Assembly: GCF_022669155.1 (NCBI RefSeq)
Contig: NZ_JALBVB010000041.1
Location: forward strand, 20,460 to 84,459
DNA: 64,000 bases
Origin: Kineococcus sp. TRM81007
GTDB lineage: Bacteria; Actinomycetota; Actinomycetes; Actinomycetales; Kineococcaceae
Direction of reading: 5' to 3'
The position numbers and the translations under genes are program-made. Each line of letters starts with the position of its first letter. Position 1 is the stretch's first letter. A model generated the notes under the pieces. The model saw only the letters and a list, made by a program, of their open reading frames with translations, was not told the origin of the DNA and did no database searches. Shown here one piece after another: positions 42,011 through 51,870 of the stretch.

Positions 42011-43636
42011 GTGCTCATCGACGACGAACGAGCCGCCGCAGCGCCGACCCCCGCGCCCCCCGCTGCGGCCGCCGCGAGCGTGCTGACCGCCGCCGCCGCT
42101 CCCGCCCAGCGGGTCCAGGCGGTGCTGGACGTGGACCTGCCCGGCCCGCGCATCAACCGCCACCTGTACGGCCACTTCGCCGAGCACCTCGGCCGGTGCG
42201 TCTACGGCGGGTTCTGGGTGGGGGAGGACTCCGCGGTCCCGAACGAGGCCGGCATCCGCCTCGACGTCGTGGAGGCGCTGCGCGCGCTGGACATCCCGAA
42301 CCTGCGCTGGCCGGGGGGGTGCTTCGCCGACACCTACCACTGGCGTGACGGCGTCGGCCCGCGCGAGCAGCGCCCGACGATGGTGAACTCGCACTGGGGC
42401 GACGTCGTGGAGGACAACTCCTTCGGCACCCACGAGTTCATGGCCCTGTGCGAACTGCTGGGCGCCGCCCCGTACGTCTCGGCCAACGTGGGCAGCGGCA
42501 CGGTGCGCGAGGCCGCGGAGTGGATCGAGTACCTCACCCGGGCCGACGACTCACCCATGGCGCGCCTGCGGCGGGCCAACGGGCGCGACGAACCCTGGTC
42601 CGTGCCCTTCTGGGGGCTCGGCAACGAACCGTGGGGCTGCGGCGGGGGGATGGGTGCCGCAGCCTACGCGGAACTGGCCCGCCAGTTCGGCACCTACAGC
42701 CTCGACCACGGCGACAACCACCTGTACCGCATCGCCGCCGGCGCCGCGGACGCCGACTACCGCTGGACCGAGGTGCTCATGCAGAACCTCGGCCGCTACC
42801 TGGGCGCGGGCCCGGTCAGCGGGCACGGCACGAACACCTACCAGGCGATCTCGTTCCACCACTACACGATCACCGGACCGACGTGGGACGAGAAGGGCTC
42901 GGCGACCGCCTTCGACGTCGGCGAGTACTACCGCACGATGCTGAAGGCCCGCGGCGTCGAGCGCATCATCGCCGGGCACGCGAACGTCATGGACGCCTAC
43001 GACCCCGACAAGCGGGTCGGTCTCGTCCTCGACGAGTGGGGCACGTGGTTCGACGTGGAGCCCGGCACCAACCCCGGGTTCCTGTTCCAGCAGAACACGG
43101 TGCGCGACGCGCTCGTCGCCGCCGTCCACTTCGACGCCTTCCACCGACACGCCGACCGTCTCGTGATGGCCAACATCGCCCAGACCGTCAACGTGCTGCA
43201 GGCCGTGCTGCTCACCGACGGCGACACGCTGGTCCTGACCCCCACCTACCACGTGTTCGCGATGAACAAGGGGCACCAGGACGCGACCTCCCTGCCGCTG
43301 ACCGTGCGCGGGGCGGCCCCGAGCCGCCGCGTGGGCGAGGAGGAGCTGACGACCTTCTCCGCCTCCGCCAGCACCAAGGACGGGCAGGTGCTCGTCTCGC
43401 TGAGCAACCTCGACGCCGAGGCGCCCCTGGAGGTGTCGCTGCACGTGCGCGGCGGCGCCGTCAGCGCACCACACGCCCGGGTGCTGACCGCGGACCGCGT
43501 CAGCGACCACAACACCGCCGCGTCCACCCCGGTGGCCGTGCGCGACCTCGACGAGGTGCACCTGCGCGACGGTGTCCTCACGGCGACCCTGCCGGCTCAC
43601 AGCTTCGCCACCGTCACCTTCGCCACCGGCGACTGA
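42011..43636 (+). CDS. abfA: Alpha-L-arabinofuranosidase, glycoside hydrolase family 51
   Basis: 541 aa. After an Ala/Pro-rich leader of about 35 residues the GH51 core begins [40 protein letters not shown] binds substrate. The acid/base is Glu about 207 in GNEPWGCGG and the nucleophile Glu about 342 in LDEWGTW. The C-terminal beta domain closes with [10 protein letters not shown]. No signal peptide, so it acts inside the cell on imported arabino-oligosaccharides, releasing L-arabinose. GTG 42011 has GAGGACC upstream; a start closer to the core cannot be excluded. First gene of a cluster with an ABC importer. Confidence 0.9.
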   Translation: MLIDDERAAAAPTPAPPAAAAASVLTAAAAPAQRVQAVLDVDLPGPRINRHLYGHFAEHLGRCVYGGFWVGEDSAVPNEAGIRLDVVEALRALDIPNLRWPGGCFADTYHWRDGVGPREQRPTMVNSHWGDVVEDNSFGTHEFMALCELLGAAPYVSANVGSGTVREAAEWIEYLTRADDSPMARLRRANGRDEPWSVPFWGLGNEPWGCGGGMGAAAYAELARQFGTYSLDHGDNHLYRIAAGAADADYRWTEVLMQNLGRYLGAGPVSGHGTNTYQAISFHHYTITGPTWDEKGSATAFDVGEYYRTMLKARGVERIIAGHANVMDAYDPDKRVGLVLDEWGTWFDVEPGTNPGFLFQQNTVRDALVAAVHFDAFHRHADRLVMANIAQTVNVLQAVLLTDGDTLVLTPTYHVFAMNKGHQDATSLPLTVRGAAPSRRVGEEELTTFSASASTKDGQVLVSLSNLDAEAPLEVSLHVRGGAVSAPHARVLTADRVSDHNTAASTPVAVRDLDEVHLRDGVLTATLPAHSFATVTFATGD

Positions 43637-43710
43637 GGCCACCCGGTCCACCCGCCGCGCCGGCCGCAGCCGCCGCGGTCCACCACGACTCCCCAAGGGA
43701 GGGGATCCCC

Positions 43711-45018
43711 GTGAACACCGTGCCCCCGCTGTCCTCCACCGCCTCGGCGCTCTCCCGCCGCCGCGTGCTGGCGCTGTCCGCGCTCGCCGGTGGTGCCGCC
43801 CTGACGGCCTCGGCGTGCTCGGGCGGCTCGTCCGCCTCGAGCGACCCGAACACCTTCGAGTTCTGGTCCTTCACCGGCATCAACCAGAAGGACTCCGTCG
43901 AGGAGTACAAGCAGCTCGCGCCCGAGGTCACCGTCAAGCTCACCGAGGTCGGCAACGCGCAGGAGACCGCGCAGGGGCTGACCACGGCCCTGGCCGGCGG
44001 CAAGGTGCCCGACCTGGTGCTCATCCAGGCGGGTGACCTGCCGAAGTTCATGAAGAACCCCGGCAACTTCGTCGACCTCACCACGCTCGGCGCCGACGAC
44101 ATCCAGGACGACTACGTGGAGTGGGTGATGGCGCAGGCCACCGCCCAGTCCGGTGAGATCATCGGCATCCCCACGGACGTCGGCGGCATGGGCATCGCCT
44201 ACCGCACCGACCTCATGGCCGCCGCCGGGCTCCCGACGAACCGGGACGAGGTCAGTGCGCTGTGGCCGACGTGGGAGGACTTCATCGCCACCGGCCAGCG
44301 CTACACCGAAGCGACCGGCATGGCGTTCATCGACAACGCCGCCACGACGGTCTTCCTGCAGGCCGTCTCGCAGGGTGAGGAGCAGTACTACTCCGCCGAC
44401 GGCGAGGTGGTCTACGACACCAACCCCATCGTCCGCGAGTCCTTCGACCTGGGGCTGCAGGCCATCGCCGCCGGCATCACCGCGAAGCTGGAGAGCTTCA
44501 CCGACGGGTGGAACGCCGGCATGGCCAAGGGGGCGTTCGCCGCCGTCGCCGCGCCGTCGTGGATGCTCGGGTCCATCCGCTCCGCAGCCCCCGACACCGC
44601 GGGCAAGTGGGACATCGCCACCATCCCCGGTGGCAGCGGCAACTGGGGCGGCAGCTACCTGGCCATCCCCGCGCGCGCGGCCAACCCGCAGGCGGCGTGG
44701 GACTACATCACGACGATGCAGTCCCCCGAGCAGCAGCTGCAGCACTTCATCGACGCCGGGTCGCTGCCCACCACTCCCGTCAACTACGACAAGCCGGAGC
44801 TGGTGAACCACACCGACCCCTTCTTCAGCGACGCTCCCACGGGCAAGATCTTCACCCAGGCCGTCCTGGGCCTGGAGCCCTTCGTGAACGGCGAGTACAA
44901 CACCGAGATCAGCACCGAACTGCTCAACGCGCTCAACGGCGTCGAGGGCGACGGTGCCCCCGCCGACGCCGCGTGGGACACCGCCACCAAGAACATCAAG
45001 ACCGCGATCGGCGCCTGA
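43711..45018 (+). CDS. ABC transporter sugar-binding lipoprotein
   Basis: 435 aa from GTG 43711 (AGGGAGGGG upstream). The twin-arginine-like leader SRRRVLALSALAGGAALTAS ends in a lipobox-like ASAC. The mature part is a family-1 solute-binding protein: FEFWSFTGINQKDSVEEY, GIPTDVGGMGIAYRTDL, GSGNWGGSYLAIPA. It captures an oligosaccharide, presumably an arabinoside given the neighbours, and delivers it to the two permeases encoded next. TGATG coupling to the first permease. Confidence 0.85.
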   Translation: MNTVPPLSSTASALSRRRVLALSALAGGAALTASACSGGSSASSDPNTFEFWSFTGINQKDSVEEYKQLAPEVTVKLTEVGNAQETAQGLTTALAGGKVPDLVLIQAGDLPKFMKNPGNFVDLTTLGADDIQDDYVEWVMAQATAQSGEIIGIPTDVGGMGIAYRTDLMAAAGLPTNRDEVSALWPTWEDFIATGQRYTEATGMAFIDNAATTVFLQAVSQGEEQYYSADGEVVYDTNPIVRESFDLGLQAIAAGITAKLESFTDGWNAGMAKGAFAAVAAPSWMLGSIRSAAPDTAGKWDIATIPGGSGNWGGSYLAIPARAANPQAAWDYITTMQSPEQQLQHFIDAGSLPTTPVNYDKPELVNHTDPFFSDAPTGKIFTQAVLGLEPFVNGEYNTEISTELLNALNGVEGDGAPADAAWDTATKNIKTAIGA

Positions 45019-45968
45019 TGAGCGCCACCCTGACCCCCGGCACGCTGCGGCCGGTCAAGCCGGCCACCGCGACGCGGCCGGTGGAGAGGCATTGGGAGCG
45101 GCTGGCGCCGTACGGGTACGTGGCCCCCTTCTACGTGCTCTTCCTCGTCTTCGGCCTCTTCCCGTTGCTGTTCACCTTCTACGTCGCGCTGTTCGACTGG
45201 AACCCGATCGGTGACAGGACGTTCGTCGGCCTGGAGAACTTCCGCCAGCTGGGTGAGGACCCGCGCTTCTGGAACGCGCTGCGCAACACCTTCAGCATCT
45301 GGATCATCTCGACCGTCCCCCAGTTGATCATCGCGCTGATCCTGGCGCAGGTCCTCAACAACGCCTTCCTGCGCCTGGCCAACTTCTTCCGCATGGCCAT
45401 GCTGCTGCCCTACATCACCTCGGTGGCGGCGACGGCGATCGTCTTCGCCCAGCTCTTCAACCGCGACTACGGCCTGCTGAACTGGTTCCTGGAGCTGCTG
45501 GGCTTCGGCCACGTCGACTTCATGTCCACGGCCGTCGGCAGCCACGTGCTCATCTCGGCCATGGTCATCTGGCGCTGGTTCGGTTACAACACCCTGCTGT
45601 ACCTGGCGTCGCTGCAGGCCGTCCCGCGCGACCTGTACGAGGCGGCCGCGGTGGACGGAGCCGGCCCCGTCAAGCAGTTCTTCCACATCACCCTGCCGTC
45701 GCTGCGCCCGGTGATCGTCTTCACCGTCATCATGTCCACCATCGGCGGCCTGCAGATCTTCACCGAGCCGCTGCTGCTGTCCAACGGCACCCTCACCTGC
45801 GGCACCGCGCGCCAGTGCCAGACCCTGTCGCTGTTCCTCTTCGAGCAGGGCTTCGGGTCGTTCAAGTTCGGCTACGGCTCGGCCATCGGCGTCGCGCTGT
45901 TCGCCATCATCGTCATCGTGGCGTTCATCAACTTCCTGCTCTCGAGCCGTCTGGGGAAGAAGGGCTGA
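45018..45968 (+). CDS. ABC sugar permease (MalF-type)
   Basis: 316 aa, six membrane spans. APYGYVAPFYVLFLVFGLFP starts the first. The cytosolic coupling loop (EAA motif) reads LYEAAAVDGAGPVKQFFHIT, then LPSLRPVI. Pairs with the next gene to form the importer channel. The ATPase is not encoded here; actinomycetes usually supply a shared MsiK-like ATPase. Confidence 0.85.
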   Translation: MSATLTPGTLRPVKPATATRPVERHWERLAPYGYVAPFYVLFLVFGLFPLLFTFYVALFDWNPIGDRTFVGLENFRQLGEDPRFWNALRNTFSIWIISTVPQLIIALILAQVLNNAFLRLANFFRMAMLLPYITSVAATAIVFAQLFNRDYGLLNWFLELLGFGHVDFMSTAVGSHVLISAMVIWRWFGYNTLLYLASLQAVPRDLYEAAAVDGAGPVKQFFHITLPSLRPVIVFTVIMSTIGGLQIFTEPLLLSNGTLTCGTARQCQTLSLFLFEQGFGSFKFGYGSAIGVALFAIIVIVAFINFLLSSRLGKKG

Positions 45969-45970
45969 AC

Positions 45971-46864
45971 ATGGCCACCACCACCGACTCCCGTCGGCGC
46001 AACGACACCCGGCCGGCTGCGAGCACCCGTCGCCGGCGCAGGGGCATCGTGCGCGTGCGCTGGTACACCTACCTGATCCTCAGCCTGGCGGCGGCCGCGT
46101 GCGTCTTCCCGGTCTACTGGATGTTCGTCGTCTCCTCCGTCGGCTCCGAGGCGGCCACCCAGCTGCCGCCGCGCGTGGTCCCCGGGGGCAACTTCCTCGA
46201 CCTGCTGAGGCTCGTCTTCGAGACCGTGCCGTTCGTGCGATCGCTCATCAACAGCTTCATCGTCGCCGCCCTCATCGCCGTGGGGCAGGCGTTCCTGTGC
46301 TCGCTCGCGGGCTTCGCCTTCGCGAAGATGACCTTCCGCGGCCGTGACGTGCTCTTCCTGATCCTCGTGCTGACCATGACGGTGCCCGCCCAGCTCGCCG
46401 TCATCCCGCAGTACATGGTCATCTCCACCCTGGGCTGGGTCGACACCCTGCAGGCGCTCGTCGTCCCCGGCCTGGTCAGCGCGTTCGGCATCTTCTGGAT
46501 GCGCCAGCACATCAGCGCCACCATCAGCGACGAGCTGCTGCAGGCGGCGCGCATGGACGGGGCGAACTCCTGGCAGATCTTCGCCCGCATCGCCTTCCCT
46601 GTCGTCCGGCCGGCGGCCGCGGTCCTCGGGCTGCTCGGCTTCGTCAACGCCTGGAACGACTTCCTGTGGCCCTTCATCGTCCTGAAGTCCCCCGACATGT
46701 ACACCGCGCAGATCGCCATCAAGGCCCTGCAGAGCAACATCTCCGTCGACCTCGGCCTCGCCATGGCCGGTTCGTTCCTGGTCACCATCCCGCTGCTGGT
46801 GCTCTTCGCCTTCTTCGGCAAGCAGATGGTCTCCGGCATCATGGACGGTGCCTTCAAGGGGTGA
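45971..46864 (+). CDS. ABC sugar permease (MalG-type)
   Basis: 297 aa, six membrane spans beginning YTYLILSLAAAACVFPVYWM. The EAA coupling loop reads ELLQAARMDGANSWQIFARI, then AFPVVRPA. Ends with the short cytosolic tail typical of MalG-type permeases (QMVSGIMDGAFKG). ATG 2 nt after the previous stop. Second half of the importer. Confidence 0.85.
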   Translation: MATTTDSRRRNDTRPAASTRRRRRGIVRVRWYTYLILSLAAAACVFPVYWMFVVSSVGSEAATQLPPRVVPGGNFLDLLRLVFETVPFVRSLINSFIVAALIAVGQAFLCSLAGFAFAKMTFRGRDVLFLILVLTMTVPAQLAVIPQYMVISTLGWVDTLQALVVPGLVSAFGIFWMRQHISATISDELLQAARMDGANSWQIFARIAFPVVRPAAAVLGLLGFVNAWNDFLWPFIVLKSPDMYTAQIAIKALQSNISVDLGLAMAGSFLVTIPLLVLFAFFGKQMVSGIMDGAFKG

Positions 46865-46921
46865 GCCGGCGGTGCAGCCGACCCACCCCCTCGCCCTCCC
46901 CGTGCACCCCGAAGGACGGTC

Positions 46922-47794
46922 ATGACCGACGAAACCCCCGTGCTCGACGACGCTCAGGTCGAGCACTTCCTGGACACCGGCTACGTGGTGGTGCCGGGCG
47001 CCTTCGACCCGGCCGCGGCCGCCACCTGGGTGCAGCGCGGCTGGCAGCGCCTGGGCGTGGACCCGGACGACCCGGGCACCTGGGACCGCCCCCGGGTCCA
47101 CCTGCCCTCCGAGGATCACGTGGATGCGGCAGAGTTCGCCCCGCGAGCCTTCGCCGCGGCCTGCCAGCTGCTCGGCGGCGCCGAGCGGGTGGAGCTGCCC
47201 TGGCGGTGGGGCGACGGCTTCATCGCCAACCTCGGCGTCGGCGCGGACGAGCCGTTCCGCGAGCCGAGCGCCGCGGTGCCCGGCTGGCACAAGGACGGCG
47301 ACTTCTTCCGGCACTTCCTGGACTCGCCCGAGCAGGGCCTGCTGACGATCGTGCTGTGGACGGACGTGCACAGCCGCGGCGGGGGCACCTTCGTGGCCAC
47401 CGACTCCGTCGGCGTGGTGGCCCGGTTCCTCGCCGAGCACCCCGAGGGTGTGCTGCCCGAGCAGCTGCAGCAGACGCGGCTGATCGAGCGGTGCCGGGAG
47501 TTCACGGAGATCACCGGTCGGGCCGGGGACGTGGTGCTCATGCACCCCTACGTGCTGCACGCCACGTCGCAGAACGTGCTGCGCGCCCAGCGGCTGATCA
47601 CCAACCCGCCCATCGCGCTGCGCGAACCGCTGCGCTTCGACCGCGCCGACGCCACCGAGCACTCCCCGGTGGAGCGGGCGGTCCTGCGCGGGCTGGGGGT
47701 GGAGCGCCACGCCTTCACCCCCACCGGGCCGCGCGAGGCCGTCGTGCCCGAGCGGCTGCGCCACCTGCACGCGGCGGAGCCCGCAGCCCGCTGA
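46922..47794 (+). CDS. Phytanoyl-CoA dioxygenase (PhyH)-family protein
   Basis: 290 aa. Fe(II)/2-oxoglutarate dioxygenase fold: VEHFLDTGYVVVPGAF at the start, HxD facial-triad residues in WHKDGDF (His about 122, Asp about 124), and the distal His with the 2-oxoglutarate-binding Arg region in MHPYVLHATSQNVLRAQR (about 205-222). Substrate unknown; members near sugar-transport genes may hydroxylate small metabolites. AAGGAC ribosome site before ATG 46922. Followed by a strong terminator hairpin. Confidence 0.8.
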   Translation: MTDETPVLDDAQVEHFLDTGYVVVPGAFDPAAAATWVQRGWQRLGVDPDDPGTWDRPRVHLPSEDHVDAAEFAPRAFAAACQLLGGAERVELPWRWGDGFIANLGVGADEPFREPSAAVPGWHKDGDFFRHFLDSPEQGLLTIVLWTDVHSRGGGTFVATDSVGVVARFLAEHPEGVLPEQLQQTRLIERCREFTEITGRAGDVVLMHPYVLHATSQNVLRAQRLITNPPIALREPLRFDRADATEHSPVERAVLRGLGVERHAFTPTGPREAVVPERLRHLHAAEPAAR

Positions 47795-47800
47795 GCACCG

Positions 47801-47832
47801 CACGGAGGGGTGTAGCGATACACCCCTCCGTG
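47801..47832 (+). terminator. Perfect 14-bp hairpin terminator
   Basis: CACGGAGGGGTGTA, loop GCGA, exact complementary arm. Lies 7 nt after the dioxygenase stop and 58 nt before the next start. It separates the arabinofuranoside operon from the following binding-protein/hydrolase pair. Confidence 0.7.
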
Positions 47833-47889
47833 TGCTTCCCTTGCCCCCCTACCGCCGCACCGCCGCGGCGCAGCGCAACGGAGTCCCCC

Positions 47890-49215
47890 ATGACCACCAC
47901 GCCGGCCACCCGCCGCTCGTTCCTCACCCTGGCCCTGGCCACCCCGCTGGCCGCCTCAGCCCTCGCCGCCTGCGGGTCCTCCGGACCCGGCCAGGCCTCC
48001 AGCGGCGGGGCGACCATGTGGATCCTGACCGGGCAACCCGGGGAGGGCATCCGCACCGACGCCGTCGACACCTTCAACGAGGCGAACGGTGACCAGGAGA
48101 TCACCCTCACCGCCTTCCAGAACGACGCGTACAAGGCGAAGATCCGCACGGCCATCGGGGCGGACCAGGCCCCCACGATCCTGCCCACCTGGGGCGGGGG
48201 CGGCCTGCGCGACTACGTCCGCAACGGCAAGGTGGAGGACCTCACCCCGTTCTTCGAGGAGAACGCCGACCTGAAGGACAAGCTGTTCCCCAGCGCCTTC
48301 GCGGCGGCGACCGTCGACGGCAAGATCTACGCCATGCCGTGCGAGGCGGTCACCCCGATCGTCTTCTACTACAACAAGAAGCTGTTCGACCAGGTGGGTG
48401 CGCAGCCGCCGGCTACCTGGGACGACCTCATGGCGCTGGTGCCCGTGTTCAAGGACGCGGGCATCGCCCCGGTCTCCCTGGGCGGGCAGTCCCGGTGGAC
48501 GAACATGATGTGGCTGGAGTACCTCTACGACCGCATCGGCGGAGCCGAGCTCTTCCAGGACATCTACGACGGTGAGCCGGACGCGTGGTCCCGCCCGGAG
48601 TCGCTGGACGCCCTGACGAAGGTGCAGGACCTGGTGCGCGCGGGCGGTTTCGTCGACGGCTTCGCCTCCATCGCCGCCGACTCCAACGCCGACCAGGCCC
48701 TGCTCTACACCGACAAGGCCGCCATGATGCTGCACGGCGCCTGGACGTACGGGTCCATGAAGGCCGACGGCGGCGACTTCGTCACCGGTGGCCACCTGGG
48801 GTACATGAACTTCCCCACCGTCACCGGCGGCAAGGGGGACCCGGCGGCGACCGTGGGCAACCCGTCCGGCTACTACGCGGTGTCGGCCACGGCCACCGAC
48901 GAGGCGAAGGCCGCCGCCAAGGCCTTCCTCGCCGAGGGGCTGGTGACCGACGCCACCACGGACGCGTGGATCGCTGCCGGGTCGGTGCCCATCGTCGTCG
49001 GCTCCGACAGCCGCTTCGGGGACTCCGAGGACGCCGACTGGCTGCAGTTCGTCTACGACCTCGCGTCCGGCGCGCCGACGTTCCAGCAGTCCTGGGACCA
49101 GGCGCTGTCGCCGACCGCCGCGGACGCGCTGCTGGAGAACATCGAGAAGCTGTTCACCCTCAGCACCACCCCGCAGCAGTTCGCCGACGCGATGAACGCC
49201 ACCACCGGTTCGTGA
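47890..49215 (+). CDS. Sugar-binding lipoprotein without adjacent permeases
   Basis: 441 aa. Tat-like leader TRRSFLTLALATPLAASALA followed by lipobox Cys (LAAC). The mature protein is a family-1 solute-binding protein (TLTAFQNDAYKAKIRTAIGA; YAMPCEAVTPIVFYYNKKLF; FFEENADLKD). It differs clearly from the protein encoded at 43711. No permease genes follow; it may use the pair at 45018-46864 or another system. The stop overlaps the next GTG (GTGA). Confidence 0.8.
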   Translation: MTTTPATRRSFLTLALATPLAASALAACGSSGPGQASSGGATMWILTGQPGEGIRTDAVDTFNEANGDQEITLTAFQNDAYKAKIRTAIGADQAPTILPTWGGGGLRDYVRNGKVEDLTPFFEENADLKDKLFPSAFAAATVDGKIYAMPCEAVTPIVFYYNKKLFDQVGAQPPATWDDLMALVPVFKDAGIAPVSLGGQSRWTNMMWLEYLYDRIGGAELFQDIYDGEPDAWSRPESLDALTKVQDLVRAGGFVDGFASIAADSNADQALLYTDKAAMMLHGAWTYGSMKADGGDFVTGGHLGYMNFPTVTGGKGDPAATVGNPSGYYAVSATATDEAKAAAKAFLAEGLVTDATTDAWIAAGSVPIVVGSDSRFGDSEDADWLQFVYDLASGAPTFQQSWDQALSPTAADALLENIEKLFTLSTTPQQFADAMNATTGS

Positions 49216-50081
49216 CCACCCCGGCCCACCCCCTCGCGCCGTCGCCGCAGCCGGCGGCGGCGCGAGGCGGAGGCGTCCTGCGCCTGGACCCCGTCCCCCT
49301 CGGCGGGCACCGCGACGAGGACACCGCGGTGGTCGCCTGCACCGGCGCCGGTGGTGAGCGGCTGCTGCGCAACGTCACCGTGCCCACGCTGACCCCCCAC
49401 CTGCCCGACCCGGCGACGCGCACGGGCACCGGCGTCGTCATCGCCCCCGGCGGTGCCCTGCACGTCCTGGCCGCCGACCACGAGGGCGACCTGGTGGCGC
49501 AGCGGCTCGCCGAGCGGGGGATCGCCGCGTTCGTGCTGCACTACCGGCTCGTGCCCACACCCACCGACGAGGAGGGCTTCGCCGCCGCGATGCGGCGCAT
49601 CGGCGACCGCGACCACCTCGCGGAGGTGTCGCGGGCGCAGCGACCGCAGGCCCTGGCCGACGGCGGCGCCGCGCTGCGCCTGGTGCGCGAGAACGCCGCC
49701 GCGTGGCACGTGGACCCGGACCGGGTGGGCGCGCTCGGCTTCTCCGCCGGCGGCTACGTCTCCCTGGTCACCACCCTCGACGGGACGGCCGAGGAACGCC
49801 CGTCGTTCCTCGGCGCGGTCTACCCCGCCTGGTGGGGCGAGGTGGCGCTCCCGCAGCCGGCGCCGCCGCTCTTCCTGGCCTGGGCCGCGGACGACGAGCT
49901 CGGCGACGCGGTCGTCGGCTCCTGCCTCCGGCTGCAGGACGCCTGGCGACGGGGCGGCTTGCAGGTCGAGGTGCACGCCTACGCCCGCGGCGGTCACGGT
50001 TTCGGCGCCCTGGAGCGGGGCACGACCTCGGACGGCTGGTTCGACGCCTTCGTGCGCTGGGTGGCCCTCACCACCGGGTGA
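49212..50081 (+). CDS. Alpha/beta hydrolase (BD-FAE/acetylxylan esterase-like)
   Basis: 289 aa from GTG 49212 (4-nt overlap with the binding-protein gene). VVIAPGGALHVLAADHEGDL provides the HGG-type oxyanion region, the nucleophile elbow is GFSAGG (Ser about 178), and the catalytic His lies in RGGHGFGALERG. No signal peptide. In a sugar-uptake context it most likely removes acetyl or feruloyl groups from imported oligosaccharides. Confidence 0.75.
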   Translation: MTTPAHPLAPSPQPAAARGGGVLRLDPVPLGGHRDEDTAVVACTGAGGERLLRNVTVPTLTPHLPDPATRTGTGVVIAPGGALHVLAADHEGDLVAQRLAERGIAAFVLHYRLVPTPTDEEGFAAAMRRIGDRDHLAEVSRAQRPQALADGGAALRLVRENAAAWHVDPDRVGALGFSAGGYVSLVTTLDGTAEERPSFLGAVYPAWWGEVALPQPAPPLFLAWAADDELGDAVVGSCLRLQDAWRRGGLQVEVHAYARGGHGFGALERGTTSDGWFDAFVRWVALTTG

Positions 50082-50083
50082 GC

Positions 50084-50119
50084 GCGGCCCGCCGTCGGTG
50101 TGCGCCGGCGGCGGGCCGC
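50084..50119. terminator. Bidirectional terminator hairpin
   Basis: GCGGCCCGCCGTCGG (50084-50098) pairs with CCGGCGGCGGGCCGC (50105-50119), 14 of 15 matched, between convergent genes. Confidence 0.6.
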
Positions 50120-50129
50120 TCCGGGCGGC

Positions 50130-50681
50130 TCAGCGCTTCAGCACCCCCAGCAGGCCCGAGGCGACCTGGCCGGCCTTCTGCTGCTCACCCTGCTGGGCGG
50201 TCATGACGATCAGCGCGCCGGTCAGCGCGGGGATGCTCCACTGCAGCAGCTTCAGGCGCTTCTGAGCGCTCGCGATGTCCTGCGGGGTGCCCTGCTCGGG
50301 GTCGACGCCCGAGGCGGCGGGGGCGTGGGAGTCCTTGCCCAGCTTCGCGCCCTGCAGCCCGGAGTACGCGGTGACCCCCATCGCCGCGAGCGTGACCACC
50401 GACTTCACCACCGTGTTGCCGCGGGTGCCGGACTGAGCGGCGACCCGCCCGCGGTTGCCGAGGATCAGCCCGACACCGCCGATGCTGTGCACGGCGATCG
50501 CGGCCGCGTTGACCGGCGCCCACCGCGCCCAGCCGGCGGTCGCGACGTGCGTGCGGTCTCGCGGGTCGGAGACGGCGGCGGAGGCGCCGTTGAGGCCGAC
50601 CGCGCCGAACAGCGAACCGCCGAACCACGCTGCGAGGCCGATGTCGTGCAGGGAGCGGATGACGGTCTGGCGTTCGGACAC
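50130..50681 (-). CDS. Hypothetical membrane protein
   Basis: 183 aa from GTG 50681. Four or so hydrophobic segments: LHDIGLAAWFGGSLFGAVGL, RWAPVNAAAIAVHSIGGVGL, VVKSVVTLAAMGVTAYSGLQ and LQWSIPALTGALIVMTAQQG, with short polar loops. No catalytic motif; conserved-hypothetical actinomycete membrane protein. Stands alone, with terminators on one side and its promoter region shared with the small gene at 50859. Confidence 0.65.
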   Translation of the reverse strand: MSERQTVIRSLHDIGLAAWFGGSLFGAVGLNGASAAVSDPRDRTHVATAGWARWAPVNAAAIAVHSIGGVGLILGNRGRVAAQSGTRGNTVVKSVVTLAAMGVTAYSGLQGAKLGKDSHAPAASGVDPEQGTPQDIASAQKRLKLLQWSIPALTGALIVMTAQQGEQQKAGQVASGLLGVLKR

Positions 50682-50858
50682 GAAGGTCTCCTCGGTGCTG
50701 GGCTCACCCTCGCGGACGCGGGGGAGACGTCCACTGTGGCCCAGGACGGGGCGGCGCGCCCCTCGGCGCAGCAGCGGTCGGGTGCCGGCGCGGGGGGCGG
50801 TGGAGGGCCGTCCTGGCTACGGTGGTGCGGCCAGCGGACGACGGAGAGGACGCGAGTC

Positions 50859-51095
50859 ATGAGCACCGGCCCCGACGGCGCACCGGTCCCCAGGGAGGCG
50901 CCCGCGCCCCCCGGTTCGGAACTGCCCGAGGCAGTCGACGAGATCGAGCAGCGGGTGGACGAGGAGGTCCGCCGGGTCGCCGCGCGCAGCCGCGAGGAGG
51001 ACAGCACCTCCGCGCCGTCCGGTGACGTCGTGCCGGACGGCGCGGAGGCGGACGGTGACGGCGGTGACGCGCCGTTGTCCGAGCCGACCGACTGA
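50859..51095 (+). CDS. Small acidic hypothetical protein
   Basis: 78 aa from ATG 50859 with GGAGAGGA upstream. Disordered, acidic and Pro-rich, with one short helix (AVDEIEQRVDEEVRRVAARS). No recognised family. The ribosome site and codon bias support it as real. Confidence 0.5.
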   Translation: MSTGPDGAPVPREAPAPPGSELPEAVDEIEQRVDEEVRRVAARSREEDSTSAPSGDVVPDGAEADGDGGDAPLSEPTD

Positions 51096-51129
51096 CCCCT
51101 CACCGCAGCGCGGGTGGCCCCGGGGCGGC

Positions 51130-51870
51130 TCAGCCGCCCGCCGCCACCCGCGCCGCGTCGTAGGGCGCCAGGAACCCGCACATCCCCAGCGTCGTCGGCT
51201 CGGGCCGTTCCAGCCGGGTCACGACGCCGTCGGCGAGGTGGGCGTGCTCACCCCGCTCGAGGGCGTCGATCTGCTCGCCGGTGCGGCGGGCCACCGCGGC
51301 CGCACCGTGCTCCCAGCGCTCGCGGAACCGTGCGGTGCGCGGTCGCACGAGCGCGGCCGCGGCGGCGTGGAACTCCGCCAGCGCGGTCGCGTCGCCGGAT
51401 CGGGTGCGGCGCAGGATCTCGGTGAAGCCCGCCACGGCCAGGTCGCGGCGCTCCCGCGCCCGCTGCGGCGAGGGGGTGCCGTCCGGGCCGGTGAGGGAGG
51501 CGGCCCGCCGGTAGCTCTCCTCGTCGCGCAGGTGCTCCGGGGGGAACGTCATCACCGCGTCGCCGGCCTCCGGCAGGCCGGAGTTCTGCATGACGACGAC
51601 CACCTTGAGGTCCTCGACGTTCACGGCGCGGTGGATCGTGCCGGGGGTGAACCAGACGACGTCCCCGGCGGTCAGGGGGTGCTCGGCGTACCCGGAGGTG
51701 GTCAGGGTGTGCAGTTCACCGCGGCCGCCGACGACGACGTACGCCTCCGTGCAGGTGGTGTGCAGGTGCGGGGAACCGCCGTGCAGGTCGTCCGCGGTCT
51801 CCCACGGGTAGACGTTCAGCTCCGACAGCCCGACCGCACCGGGGAACTCCGGGACGGCGCCGGTCGTCAC
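51130..51870 (-). CDS. Cupin-domain protein
   Basis: 246 aa from GTG 51870 (GTGA overlap with the PmoA-like gene). The N-terminal half is a cupin barrel: GGSPHLHTTCTEAYVVVGGR (metal-binding His/His/Glu) and WFTPGTIHRAVNVEDLKVVV (second motif with His). The C-terminal half is helical (RDLAVAGFTEILRRTRSGDA). Last gene of the sugar-modification operon; probably binds or isomerises a sugar derivative. Confidence 0.75.
   Translation of the reverse strand: MTTGAVPEFPGAVGLSELNVYPWETADDLHGGSPHLHTTCTEAYVVVGGRGELHTLTTSGYAEHPLTAGDVVWFTPGTIHRAVNVEDLKVVVVMQNSGLPEAGDAVMTFPPEHLRDEESYRRAASLTGPDGTPSPQRARERRDLAVAGFTEILRRTRSGDATALAEFHAAAAALVRPRTARFRERWEHGAAAVARRTGEQIDALERGEHAHLADGVVTRLERPEPTTLGMCGFLAPYDAARVAAGG

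Noticed and set aside
45872..47803. 643-codon minus-strand frame opposite permease and dioxygenase
   Set aside because: Spans two real genes in antisense; composition typical of a shadow.
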